10,938 nucleotides of DNA from Chitinophagaceae bacterium (GCA_017853235.1 JAFMJX010000049.1:1-10938), one strand, 5' to 3'; counted from the stretch's first letter, positions 1 through 7,635 are shown. The notes: generated by a model from the sequence alone, not told the origin. Made by a program: numbers and translations.

Positions 1-2692
1 TAATGATATCGGTATTATGTTCAACTACAATCAAAGAATGACCTTGATCGATTAATGCATTAAAGGCTTTTAATAATTTATGAATATCATGAAAATGTAA
101 TCCTGTAGTAGGTTCATCAAATATGAATAACATTTTTTGAGATGCTTTCCCTTTTCCTAAAAAGCTGGCTAATTTAACTCTTTGTGCCTCACCGCCACTT
201 AAAGTGCTACTACTCTGCCCCAACTTAACATATCCCAAACCAACTTCTTGCAATGGGCTGATTGCGAATACTATATTTTTTTCTTCCTTAAAAAATTCAA
301 TAGCTTCATCTACGCTCATTTCTAAAACATCATGAATGTTCTTGCCTTTATATTGCACTTCCAATACCGCCTCCTTAAAACGTTTTCCGCCACAATCCTC
401 GCAAGTTAAATGTACATCAGCTAAAAATTGCATCTCTACTAATTGTTCCCCCTCTCCTTTACAAGTGTCACATCTACCTCCATCAACGTTAAATGAAAAA
501 TGTTTGGCAGCAAAGCCTCTAATTTTAGACAATGCTTGTTTGGAATACAAATCACGAATTCCATCATACGCTTTAATATAAGTTACAGGATTACTTCTGG
601 ATGATTTACCTATGGGGTTTTGATCTACCATTTCTATTTGATCTATAAAATGCAAATCACCTGCAATAGACTGGTACCCTCCAACCATTTCAGTTGGTAA
701 CTGTTTGGATTTTAATAAAGCATTATATAATACTTGTTTGACTAATGTAGTTTTTCCGCTTCCACTTACCCCACTTACCACACATAAAGTATGTAATGGA
801 AAATTGATATTTATATTTTGTAAATTATGTAATTGTGCTCCTTTTAATTGTATAAAATGCTTGGGTTTGCGTGTTTGTGCAGGAGGTGCAATTGCCAAAG
901 TACCTTTTAAATATTTTCCCGTTAAGCTTTCAGCATGTTTCATTAATTCAGTTGCAGTGCCAGCAGCAACCACTTCGCCACCTAAATGAGCGGCTAAGGG
1001 GCCCATATCAATAATATGATCTGCGTGTCTCATGATTTGTTCATCATGTTCCACTACAACCACGGTATTACCCAAGTTTCTTAAATTTTGTAATACTTTG
1101 ATCAATCTTTCAGTATCTCTGGAATGCAAACCTATAGATGGCTCATCTAATATATATAAAGAGTTGGTTAAATTACTTCCCAAACATCTTGTTAATTGAA
1201 TACGTTGACTTTCTCCACCACTCAAGCTATTTGCTAATCTACTTAAAGTTAAATAGCCTAAACCTACATCCATCAATGTTTGTATGCGTTGTTCAATTTC
1301 AATTAAAATTCTTTTAGAAATAGTTTCATCTTGCTTTGATAATGATAAGTTTTTAAACCATTGTTGTAATTCTCTTACTGGCATTGCACATAACTCGCCA
1401 ATATGTTGTCCGTCTATTTTTACATACAAGGCTTCCTTTCGCACACGATAACCATTACAATCAGGACAATTGGTGCGCCCTCTATATCTACTTAATAAAA
1501 CTCTAAACTGAACTTTATATAAATGCGCTTCTACATCTTTAAAAAAATCATCAATGCCATAGGCCTTTCCAATCCCTTTCCATAGTTGTTGGTATTGTGC
1601 TTTAGTGAGCTTATGTATGGGTTGATGTATAGGAAAACCTTCTTTACCGGCTTCCTTTACAAACTGATCTCTCCACCAAATTAACTTTTCTCCTTTCCAT
1701 GGTGCAACTGCTCCATCATACACAGATAAATGAGTATTAGGTATCACTAAGTTTTCATCAATTCCCAACACCTGGCTATACCCTTCACATGTAGGACAAG
1801 CACCATAAGGATTATTGAAAGAAAATAAATTTGGAGTGGGTTCGTCAAATTCAATACCATCAAGCGTAAACTTATTATTAAAACTTTTAAGGGTTGTTTC
1901 ATTTTTTTCAACCCACAACAATCCTTCCCCTTCATAAAATGCGGTACCAATGGAATCACTTAATCGATGAATATCTTCTTCTTCAAAATCCTTCACCACC
2001 AAACGATCAATTAAAACAAATACATCCGCTTCTTTGAATTTTTTTTGAATCCCATTTTTAGGCATTGTGAGTATTTCCTCGATTCGCTCAATACTAGATC
2101 CCTCTTTGGGATGGCGAAGATAGATACGACTAAAACCTTTTTGGATTAAAATATTTAATTCCTCTTGAATGTCTCTTTTGGCTTGCTGTTTAAAAGTGAC
2201 CAATAAAACTATCTTATCCCCTTTGGCAGCTTTTTGTACATATGCTACCACATCTTGCACATCTTGTTTTTTTACGATTTCACCACTTATGGGAGATACT
2301 GTTTTACCAATTCTTGCAAAAAGCACTCTTAAATAATCATAAATCTCCGTCATACTTCCAACCGTACTTCGGGGAGTTCGGGTGACCACTTTTTGTTCAA
2401 TGGCAATGGCAGGACATAAACCTTTAATATAATCCACATCGGGTTTTCCCATACGTGACATAAATTGTCTTGCGTATGATGAAAGACTTTCGGCATAGCG
2501 CCTTTGGCCTTCTGCAAACAAGGTATCAATGGTGAGTGATGATTTACCACTTCCAGACACCCCAGTCACCACAATAAACTGATTGCGTGGAAATGAAACT
2601 GTCACATTTTTCAAATTATGCACCCTGGCACCCACCACTTGAATGGTATTTTGGGAACTTTCTTGGGGTTTGGATTTTTTAGTGACAGCCAT
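1..2692 (-). CDS. uvrA: UvrABC excinuclease subunit A (3' end beyond window)
   Basis: UvrA is the ATP-dependent DNA-damage sensor of bacterial nucleotide excision repair; as a dimer it loads UvrB onto lesions. My translation is open for 897 codons from ATG (2690-2692) with no stop or frameshift; only about 45-50 C-terminal residues should be missing compared with the usual ~940. It shows the tandem ABC ATPase layout: Walker A GVSGSGKS (residues 44-51) and GVSGSGKT (641-648), signature LSGGE (490-494 and 831-835), and Walker B with DEPSIGLH (~516-523) and DEPTTGLH (~859-866). CxxC pairs are at C299/C302, C409/C412, C741/C744 and C764/C767; the last two form the C-terminal zinc finger that contacts DNA. 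The CxxC that usually lies just before the FSFNNP motif is absent. It is divergent from the ECF sigma gene. A TTATTTTG sequence 4 bp before the ATG only loosely resembles a -7 box. Bacteroidota often carry two UvrA paralogues, so this need not be the only copy. Confidence 0.97.
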   Translation of the reverse strand, partial: MAVTKKSKPQESSQNTIQVVGARVHNLKNVTVSFPRNQFIVVTGVSGSGKSSLTIDTLFAEGQRRYAESLSSYARQFMSRMGKPDVDYIKGLCPAIAIEQKVVTRTPRSTVGSMTEIYDYLRVLFARIGKTVSPISGEIVKKQDVQDVVAYVQKAAKGDKIVLLVTFKQQAKRDIQEELNILIQKGFSRIYLRHPKEGSSIERIEEILTMPKNGIQKKFKEADVFVLIDRLVVKDFEEEDIHRLSDSIGTAFYEGEGLLWVEKNETTLKSFNNKFTLDGIEFDEPTPNLFSFNNPYGACPTCEGYSQVLGIDENLVIPNTHLSVYDGAVAPWKGEKLIWWRDQFVKEAGKEGFPIHQPIHKLTKAQYQQLWKGIGKAYGIDDFFKDVEAHLYKVQFRVLLSRYRGRTNCPDCNGYRVRKEALYVKIDGQHIGELCAMPVRELQQWFKNLSLSKQDETISKRILIEIEQRIQTLMDVGLGYLTLSRLANSLSGGESQRIQLTRCLGSNLTNSLYILDEPSIGLHSRDTERLIKVLQNLRNLGNTVVVVEHDEQIMRHADHIIDMGPLAAHLGGEVVAAGTATELMKHAESLTGKYLKGTLAIAPPAQTRKPKHFIQLKGAQLHNLQNININFPLHTLCVVSGVSGSGKTTLVKQVLYNALLKSKQLPTEMVGGYQSIAGDLHFIDQIEMVDQNPIGKSSRSNPVTYIKAYDGIRDLYSKQALSKIRGFAAKHFSFNVDGGRCDTCKGEGEQLVEMQFLADVHLTCEDCGGKRFKEAVLEVQYKGKNIHDVLEMSVDEAIEFFKEEKNIVFAISPLQEVGLGYVKLGQSSSTLSGGEAQRVKLASFLGKGKASQKMLFIFDEPTTGLHFHDIHKLLKAFNALIDQGHSLIVVEHNTDII

Positions 2693-2868
2693 ACAGCAAA
2701 ATAACACATTCCAAGTCAATTGGTTGCCGGAAAAGGCTAATTTATTTTAACCTCAAAAATGTGGATAGCGTTGAAATAAATTTCTTGTTTTCCACAAGTG
2801 AAAATGCAACCCATTTAGCGCCTAATTTGGTACTACTAACCCGATGACCTACTACTAAAAAACAAAAA
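2693..2868. promoter_or_regulatory. Divergent uvrA / sigma factor intergenic region
   Basis: This 176-bp gap must hold the start signals of both uvrA (leftward) and the sigma factor (rightward), unless they lie inside the genes. I see no perfect TAnnTTTG box with a correctly spaced TTG on either strand. Near matches are TAATTTGG at 2823-2830 (plus), TAAATTTC at 2777-2784 (plus) and TTATTTTG at 2697-2704 (minus). The region also holds a 9-bp direct repeat close to the sigma start and the palindrome CTTGT-N5-ACAAG at 2784-2798. No small ORF or RNA gene is evident. The promoter assignment rests on gene orientation more than on motifs. Confidence 0.4.
2831..2858. repeat. 9-bp direct repeat TACTACTAA, 19-bp period
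   Basis: TACTACTAA occurs at 2831-2839 and again at 2850-2858, an offset of 19 bp, ending 10 bp before the sigma factor start codon. The copies are identical and their flanks differ, which sets the unit at nine bases. Two same-facing sites about two helical turns apart could be an operator, or the pattern could be chance in AT-rich DNA. Confidence 0.5.
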
Positions 2869-3447
2869 ATGAACAAAGCTTTACTTTTATCTGACAATGA
2901 ATTAATCGAATCTTTTCAGGCCGGAAACACCCGTGCTTTTGATACATTGATAGATCGCTATCAAGAAAAAATTTATGCGGCCATTTTATTTATGGTAAAA
3001 GACAGCTACTTAGCAGAAGATTTAATTCAAGAAATATTTATCAAAATCATAGATAATATTAAGCAAAAAAAATATGCTGAAGAAGGTAAATTTTTGCCAT
3101 GGGCTTTACGTATATCTCACAACTATTGCATTGATCATTTTAGAAAAGTAAAGCGTACCCCCACTATTAAAACAAGTGATGATCAAGATATTTTTGAAGT
3201 CATCAAACACACTGACCATTCAGCAGATTATAAAATGACGCGTTCCCAAACGCATCAAAATATTCAAGCATTAGTGGATTTACTACCCGAAGAACAAAGA
3301 GAAATTATTGTACTTCGTCATTATGCCAATTTAAGCTTTAAAGAAATCGCAACCATGACCAATTGCAGCATCAACACTGCTTTAGGAAGAATGCGTTATG
3401 GTTTGATTAACTTGAGAAAAATGATGAACGAGCGTGGTTTAATGTAA
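2869..3447 (+). CDS. ECF-type RNA polymerase sigma-70 factor
   Basis: This is a 192-residue extracytoplasmic-function sigma factor, which would direct RNA polymerase core to a specific promoter set. Sigma region 2 spans about residues 24-93: core-binding helix AEDLIQEIFIKI (49-60) and the -10 recognition part with FLPWALRISHNY followed by CIDHFRK (75-93). A short linker (94-133) lacks regions 1 and 3, as expected for the ECF class. Region 4 (~134-187) contains LLPEEQREIIVLR and a helix-turn-helix running from SFKEIA to NLRKMM. Length is normal. The start is preceded by an A-rich stretch and no Shine-Dalgarno sequence, typical of Bacteroidota. No anti-sigma gene lies next to it, since both neighbours are on the opposite strand, so its control is unknown. 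Its last 9 bp overlap the end of the convergent dsbD gene. The ECF assignment is secure; its regulon cannot be told from the sequence. Confidence 0.93.
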   Translation: MNKALLLSDNELIESFQAGNTRAFDTLIDRYQEKIYAAILFMVKDSYLAEDLIQEIFIKIIDNIKQKKYAEEGKFLPWALRISHNYCIDHFRKVKRTPTIKTSDDQDIFEVIKHTDHSADYKMTRSQTHQNIQALVDLLPEEQREIIVLRHYANLSFKEIATMTNCSINTALGRMRYGLINLRKMMNERGLM

Positions 3448-5394
3448 AGCTGAACTACATTTAAGCCATTCCAGATAATCTTGTACATTAGGAGTATATC
3501 CTACTGGATGTGATAATAATTTTTGTTCAGGACTTAAAACCACATATAGCGGCTGAGTAACTTGATTAAAATTTTCTGCCTGAAAAGTGGCCCATAAATC
3601 TCCTACAGAATGAATGTCTTTAGTTTGTCCTAATTTATTTTGATAGGTAAATCTTTTTTCAATTGGTAGTAAGGCTTTGTCATCAACATATAAAGACAAT
3701 AAAATAAAATGTTCTTTGATAAAGCTACTTACAGCGGGATCACTCCATACATTTTCTTCCATCTTACGACAATTCACACAAGCCCAACCTGTAAAATCAA
3801 TTAAGATAGGTTTATTTTGCGCTTTAGACATTGCCAGTGCTTGTTCATAATCATTGACCACATTGGCATGTAAGGATTCTTGGCTTTTATTGTTTCCTAT
3901 ATAACTATATTGTGTTGGAGGAGGAAAACCGCTTAAAAATTTAAGTAAATAAGCATTTTTAGGAGACATCCCTGCAAATAATAAAATTGCAAAAGCAAAG
4001 GCAACTATTGCAAATACTTTTCGAGCTCGAGCAATGGCAGCCCCTTTCACATCATGTGGCAATAATAAATTTCCATTTAAATAAAGTGCTAAGCCTATAC
4101 TGATAATCGCCCAAATGGCTATGAATACCTCTCTTTTTAAAAGCCCCCAATGTTGCACTAAATCGGCATTAGATAAAAATTTAAATGCAAGTGCTAATTC
4201 TAAAAAGGCTAACACTTTTTTGACGGTATCTAACCAACCACCCGATTTGGGCAAACTTTGTAGCCATTGAGGGAAAATAGCAAATAAGGTGAATGGCAAT
4301 GCTAATGCAAATCCAAATCCTGCCATGCCTTGAGTTAAAGCCCAAGCGCCTCCTTGTAAAGAACCTACCAACAAGGTTCCTAATATGGGGCCTGTACATG
4401 AAAAAGAAACAATGGCTAAAGTAATTGCCATGAAAAAAATACCACCAAAACTGCCTAACCCACTTTTAGCATCTGCTTTATTAGCAATTCCACTTGGCAA
4501 TGTAATTTCAAAAAAACCAAAAAATGAAATTGCAAAAAAGATAAAAATGATGAAGAATATAATATTTAATGTAGGGCTGGTAGAGATACTATTAAAAATT
4601 TCAGGCTGCACATTACCCATTACATGAAAAGGAATACTCGCTAATACATAAATTAAAAAAATACTCAATCCATATAATAGTCCGTTTTGGATTCCTTGTT
4701 TTTTGGATTTTGACCTTTTAGTAAAAAAAGATACTGTCACTGGAATCATTGGAAATACACAAGGAGTGATCAGAGCAATCAAACCACCTAAAAATCCTAA
4801 AATAAACACTGCCCAGGCACTTGATTTTTTACTGTCTTGAGCAGCTTCTCCACAAGCGTTATCCGGAGCTGTTAAAGCATTTGCAGGTAATTGAATTTGA
4901 AATCCAGCCACTTTTTTCCCATTTGACAAATATATTGCAGTAGGAATTTCAAGCGCATAAAATTCATCCCCTTTAGCTACTTGAACATTTAAAGTACCTT
5001 GTAATGTATCTGGTTGAAAACCTGTTATAGTAACCGTAGACATCCATTCAAAGGACCCGGTAAATATAAAAGCTTTGCCAAATAAAACATCTTTTGCTAA
5101 GGCTGGTTTCACTGAAGTAAATGGATCTCCAGTATGCTTTACAGTTTCTAAATTAAAATGATCAAACGGAGCAGTGGTAAGTGCTTCAGAAGATTTATCA
5201 CCAGAAGGCGTTTGTCCATATACATGCCAACCCTCTTTCACTTTAATATTGTATTGAAGCGAATAAGCAGAATCATTTAAGGCACTAGCAATAACGGAAA
5301 CTTTCACTAAACTATCCGATTGCGCAAATGCATTAGCCTGTATAGATAAACTAAAAAATAATAAAATACCAAAAGATAAAATTCTTCTTAACAT
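3439..5394 (-). CDS. dsbD: DsbD-family transmembrane protein-disulfide reductase
   Basis: This 651-residue protein would move electrons from cytoplasmic thioredoxin across the inner membrane to periplasmic thiol proteins (disulfide isomerases, cytochrome c maturation factors). Domains: a signal peptide (~1-25, ending AFAQ); an N-terminal DsbD-alpha-like beta domain (~28-170, with the WHVY motif at 56-59); about eight membrane helices (~193-475); and a C-terminal thioredoxin-like domain (~510-645). The membrane redox cysteines are present: C212 in LITPCVFPM and C333 in SFSCTGP. The C-terminal active site is CVNC (C539/C542) with a likely cis-proline at P615 (TQP). In the alpha domain, the position of the usual Cys pair reads VAKGDEF, so Ala140 and Phe145 stand in for both cysteines. 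An extra Cys lies at 181 in the linker. The gene starts 31 bp after the small alpha-like gene, so the two are probably one transcript. Function is secure at family level; the client proteins are unknown. Confidence 0.93.
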   Translation of the reverse strand: MLRRILSFGILLFFSLSIQANAFAQSDSLVKVSVIASALNDSAYSLQYNIKVKEGWHVYGQTPSGDKSSEALTTAPFDHFNLETVKHTGDPFTSVKPALAKDVLFGKAFIFTGSFEWMSTVTITGFQPDTLQGTLNVQVAKGDEFYALEIPTAIYLSNGKKVAGFQIQLPANALTAPDNACGEAAQDSKKSSAWAVFILGFLGGLIALITPCVFPMIPVTVSFFTKRSKSKKQGIQNGLLYGLSIFLIYVLASIPFHVMGNVQPEIFNSISTSPTLNIIFFIIFIFFAISFFGFFEITLPSGIANKADAKSGLGSFGGIFFMAITLAIVSFSCTGPILGTLLVGSLQGGAWALTQGMAGFGFALALPFTLFAIFPQWLQSLPKSGGWLDTVKKVLAFLELALAFKFLSNADLVQHWGLLKREVFIAIWAIISIGLALYLNGNLLLPHDVKGAAIARARKVFAIVAFAFAILLFAGMSPKNAYLLKFLSGFPPPTQYSYIGNNKSQESLHANVVNDYEQALAMSKAQNKPILIDFTGWACVNCRKMEENVWSDPAVSSFIKEHFILLSLYVDDKALLPIEKRFTYQNKLGQTKDIHSVGDLWATFQAENFNQVTQPLYVVLSPEQKLLSHPVGYTPNVQDYLEWLKCSSALH

Positions 5395-5425
5395 AGATTT
5401 ATTTAATCAATAAAAGAAAGAAGCT

Positions 5426-5875
5426 CTATTGAATAGCTACTTCAAAAGGCACTTTCATGGAAGGCAAGCATTTTTCATCATTACAAACTTGATATTCCAC
5501 CACTCCCGTTAATTTTGTTTTACTTGGAACTTTCAAAGTAATAGATTGCACAAATTGAACTTTACCACTAAAAAACATCAATTCTGTATCAAAATTTTTG
5601 TCATACATTTTTTCAAGTTTACCCAACTCTTTAGGCTCTCCTTTAATTTGAACAAGCGGATTGGACTTGAATTGAATTTCGGTTGGTATAGGACCGTTTT
5701 TAACATGTTGGGAATAGATATGCCAAGGAGCTTCTACATTGGCTGTTAAAATGACATCATATTGTTTATCTGCTTTTTTAACAGCTTCGAATGTCCATTT
5801 TACAGGATTTAATCTTTGTGCTGAAACTGAAAACACAGTACATCCAAGAATAAAGAATAATATTATTTTTTTCAT
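5426..5875 (-). CDS. Secreted stand-alone DsbD alpha-like (thiol-redox) protein
   Basis: This is a 149-residue protein whose mature part is a single DsbD N-terminal-like domain. A signal peptide (residues 1-19, MKKIILFF...VSA, then QR) sends it to the periplasm. C12 inside the hydrophobic stretch gives a poor lipobox (ILGC) and sits too near the N-terminus to make a lipoprotein likely. The domain aligns with the N-terminal part of the neighbouring DsbD: WHIY here (51-54) against WHVY there, and VEYQVCNDEKCLP (127-138) against LNVQVAKGDEFYAL. Here the Cys pair is intact (C131 and C136, Cx4C). In the E. coli DsbD alpha domain such a pair passes electrons to periplasmic clients. I infer that this protein works with the adjacent DsbD as its soluble outlet. 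It lies 35 bp downstream of purQ and 31 bp upstream of dsbD on the same strand. Similar small proteins are sometimes labelled only as DsbD N-terminal domain or cytochrome c biogenesis proteins. Confidence 0.87.
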   Translation of the reverse strand: MKKIILFFILGCTVFSVSAQRLNPVKWTFEAVKKADKQYDVILTANVEAPWHIYSQHVKNGPIPTEIQFKSNPLVQIKGEPKELGKLEKMYDKNFDTELMFFSGKVQFVQSITLKVPSKTKLTGVVEYQVCNDEKCLPSMKVPFEVAIQ

Positions 5876-5910
5876 AGTCCCTTTTTTGAATTGATTGACT
5901 AAATGACCCC

Positions 5911-6573
5911 TTAATTGAGCAACCCTAAAATTTTAAATACTTCCTTGCCATCTATATTTCCTAAAGCGGGGGAAGTCGCGCGTTCTGGATGCGGCATCAT
6001 GCCAAATACATTGCGTTGATCATTACATATACCTGCAATATCCCAAGTAGATCCATTGGGATTGGAAGTACCACCTACATTTCCTTGGGCATCACAATAT
6101 TTAAATAAAATTTGATTGTTTTTTTCTAGATGTTGTAAAGTAGCATCATCTGCAAAATATCTTCCCTCTCCATGAGCAATTGGTATTTGCAATGCCGCAC
6201 TTGAGTTGGTCTTTATGAAAACATTTTTGCAAATAAATTGCTGATTGGCATTTTGTAATAAAGCACCAGGAAGTAACCCACTTTCACATAAAATTTGGAA
6301 CCCATTACAAACCCCTAATACTTTGCCCCCTTTATTTGCAAATTCAATAACAGATTGCATCATGGGACTAAATTTTGCAATAGCCCCACAACGTAAATAA
6401 TCGCCATAAGAAAAACCTCCAGGTAATACGATACAGTCTTCTGTTGTGAAATGAGATAAATCACTATCCTTATGCCATAACATTTCAACGGGATGTCCTA
6501 AATCTTTTTCTAAAGCATCCTGCATGTCTCTATCACAATTAGATCCTGGGAATACTAAAACACCAAATTTCAT
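5911..6573 (-). CDS. purQ: Phosphoribosylformylglycinamidine synthase, glutaminase subunit PurQ
   Basis: PurQ releases ammonia from glutamine for FGAM synthase, the fourth step of purine biosynthesis in the cytoplasm (FGAR + Gln + ATP to FGAM). The 220-residue product is a class I glutamine amidotransferase of normal length. It begins FGVLVFPGSNCDRD, has PGGFSYGDYLRCGAIA (51-66), the nucleophile elbow GVCNGFQIL with C89, and the catalytic His/Glu in MPHPERA (H195, E197). A stand-alone PurQ implies the three-part PurS-PurQ-PurL enzyme, not the fused large PurL; purS and purL are not in this window. It is first in a same-strand series with the two Dsb genes. A perfect TAACTTTG -7 box lies 40 bp upstream, on the minus strand at 6614-6621. 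Confidence 0.96.
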   Translation of the reverse strand: MKFGVLVFPGSNCDRDMQDALEKDLGHPVEMLWHKDSDLSHFTTEDCIVLPGGFSYGDYLRCGAIAKFSPMMQSVIEFANKGGKVLGVCNGFQILCESGLLPGALLQNANQQFICKNVFIKTNSSAALQIPIAHGEGRYFADDATLQHLEKNNQILFKYCDAQGNVGGTSNPNGSTWDIAGICNDQRNVFGMMPHPERATSPALGNIDGKEVFKILGLLN

Positions 6574-6613
6574 AGTCTTACATATTAAGGTATTAGGGTA
6601 CTATTTGAAGGCT

Positions 6614-6621
6614 CAAAGTTA
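6614..6621 (-). promoter_or_regulatory. Candidate -7 box for purQ-dsb operon
   Basis: On the minus strand this reads TAACTTTG, an exact match to the Bacteroidota -7 consensus TAnnTTTG. It would place the transcription start near 6609, giving a leader of about 36 nt before the purQ ATG at 6573. No TTG is found 17-23 bp upstream, so only half of the promoter is recognisable. Confidence 0.42.
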
Positions 6622-6623
6622 AC

Positions 6624-6646
6624 AAAAACCGCCCGCTCTTGAGCAG
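6624..6646 (-). terminator. Weak possible terminator after the membrane-protein gene
   Basis: Read on the minus strand, CTGCT-CAAG-AGCGG can form a 5-bp stem with one G-T pair and a 4-nt loop, followed by GCGG and then TTTTT. The G+C cluster stands out in AT-rich surroundings and lies just past the stop codon of the 323-residue gene, ahead of the putative purQ -7 box. The stem is short and the T-run is offset by four bases, so this is tentative. Confidence 0.28.
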
Positions 6647-6658
6647 TAAATTTCTCAC

Positions 6659-7630
6659 TTAACCTAGGTGGTTATACACAATCACAGCTACTGCCGTCCA
6701 AAATAACAAATTGGGCATTAGCAGCCTTTTAGGCGTTGTAAATGCAAAACTAATAAAGCAGGCTAAAGGGGTAATTAAGATGGCTGAAGCATATAGTGCT
6801 TGAGCTGAAAAGATAATAGGCTGAAAGAATGCCAAGATAAGCACCAAAAAAAGCACCCCCCAGTATTTTCTGACTTGTATGATGAAACGTAGTTGTTGTT
6901 GTTGCCAGTGATAAAACCCAGCTATTAATTGGACCCCGATGACTACTAAAGCCAAAATAACATTTAACTCGGGTTGCACCAATGGATTTTTCCAATTTAA
7001 TTTAGGCAGAAAATGTCTAAAAGTATTTGCTTGATTGGTTAAAAATAAAAAAGTAAACAAGAAATAATAAGGCAGTATGATACCCATTAATAATACCAAC
7101 CATTCAGGTAATTTAAAAGGTCGAATGATGGCAACGGCAAATAAAACCACAGGAATTAAAATTGCGATAGGTTCATATAATAAAATAGAAACGCCTACAA
7201 TAAGTCCCATATTAAATTCGAGGGTTTTAGGTTGTGTTTGATCGTATAACTTAAAAAGCTTCACTAAAATCCATATGACTAAAGAATTTGCTATTAAGCC
7301 TGCACTAATCACATCCCAATATGGAAAAAGGGCAGTTAACATAATATATGTAAATGCCGGCAAATAACTTATTTGCTGAAACATTTTGAATTGACTTAAT
7401 AAAATATTGATTCGAACAGCTTGACTTAAAACAATGACATGAAATAAAATTATAAGTGCCAAAGAATTTAATGGCTTAACATGATGTATTAAAATATAAG
7501 ACAATAAACCATCCGATTCGTTGGCTACCACCAATGGTGGATGAGACCAAACATGAAAATGAACCAATACACTTAAGACTAGTAAAAAAATTAAATTAAT
7601 ATCAGATTTGTCTCTAAATAAAAAAACCAT
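6659..7630 (-). CDS. Polytopic membrane protein, probable DUF6427 family
   Basis: This 323-residue integral membrane protein has about 9-10 predicted hydrophobic helices (approximately 11-28, 54-74, 92-110, 108-126, 141-165, 177-197, 222-240, 257-275, 278-297 and 304-321) and no signal peptide or soluble domain. The length, helix pattern and central region (LYEPIAILIPVVLF, then PEWLVLLMGIILPYY) remind me of the uncharacterised Bacteroidota family DUF6427; that assignment is from memory and no biochemical role is known to me. I see no catalytic motif. A short run of four glutamines (~243-246) sits in a loop and comes from a GTT-type triplet repeat on the plus strand. Its ATG lies 5 bp after the stop of the 522-residue secreted protein, so translation is probably coupled. 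It could equally be an unclassified membrane protein. Confidence 0.8.
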   Translation of the reverse strand: MVFLFRDKSDINLIFLLVLSVLVHFHVWSHPPLVVANESDGLLSYILIHHVKPLNSLALIILFHVIVLSQAVRINILLSQFKMFQQISYLPAFTYIMLTALFPYWDVISAGLIANSLVIWILVKLFKLYDQTQPKTLEFNMGLIVGVSILLYEPIAILIPVVLFAVAIIRPFKLPEWLVLLMGIILPYYFLFTFLFLTNQANTFRHFLPKLNWKNPLVQPELNVILALVVIGVQLIAGFYHWQQQQLRFIIQVRKYWGVLFLVLILAFFQPIIFSAQALYASAILITPLACFISFAFTTPKRLLMPNLLFWTAVAVIVYNHLG

Positions 7631-7635
7631 TAGTA

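Noticed and set aside
336..989. Plus-strand open frames of 81 and 94 codons inside uvrA
   Set aside because: They lie antisense to well-conserved UvrA sequence (zinc finger and second Walker A region), have low-complexity Cys/Pro/Ser content and no family resemblance.
1747..2550. Minus-strand frames of 70 and 66 codons inside uvrA
   Set aside because: They are out-of-frame shadows of uvrA, whose own reading frame is continuous here.
4181..4627. Small frames of 72 (minus) and 80 (plus) codons inside dsbD
   Set aside because: They overlap conserved membrane helices of DsbD in other frames; the plus-strand one is just the antisense of the SFSCTGP region.
5546..5749. Plus-strand 67-codon frame antisense to the small DsbD-alpha-like gene
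   Set aside because: It is the antisense of a gene with signal peptide and conserved Cys pair; there is no independent start signal.
5426..5875. Lipoprotein reading of the small Dsb-like protein (ILGC at residues 9-12)
   Set aside because: The hydrophobic stretch before C12 is too short and the lipobox is imperfect; a standard cleavage after VSA fits better.
6893..6904. GTT triplet run as a possible microsatellite or phase-variation tract
   Set aside because: Only four units encode the Gln run of the membrane protein; triplet changes would stay in frame, so it cannot act as an on/off switch.
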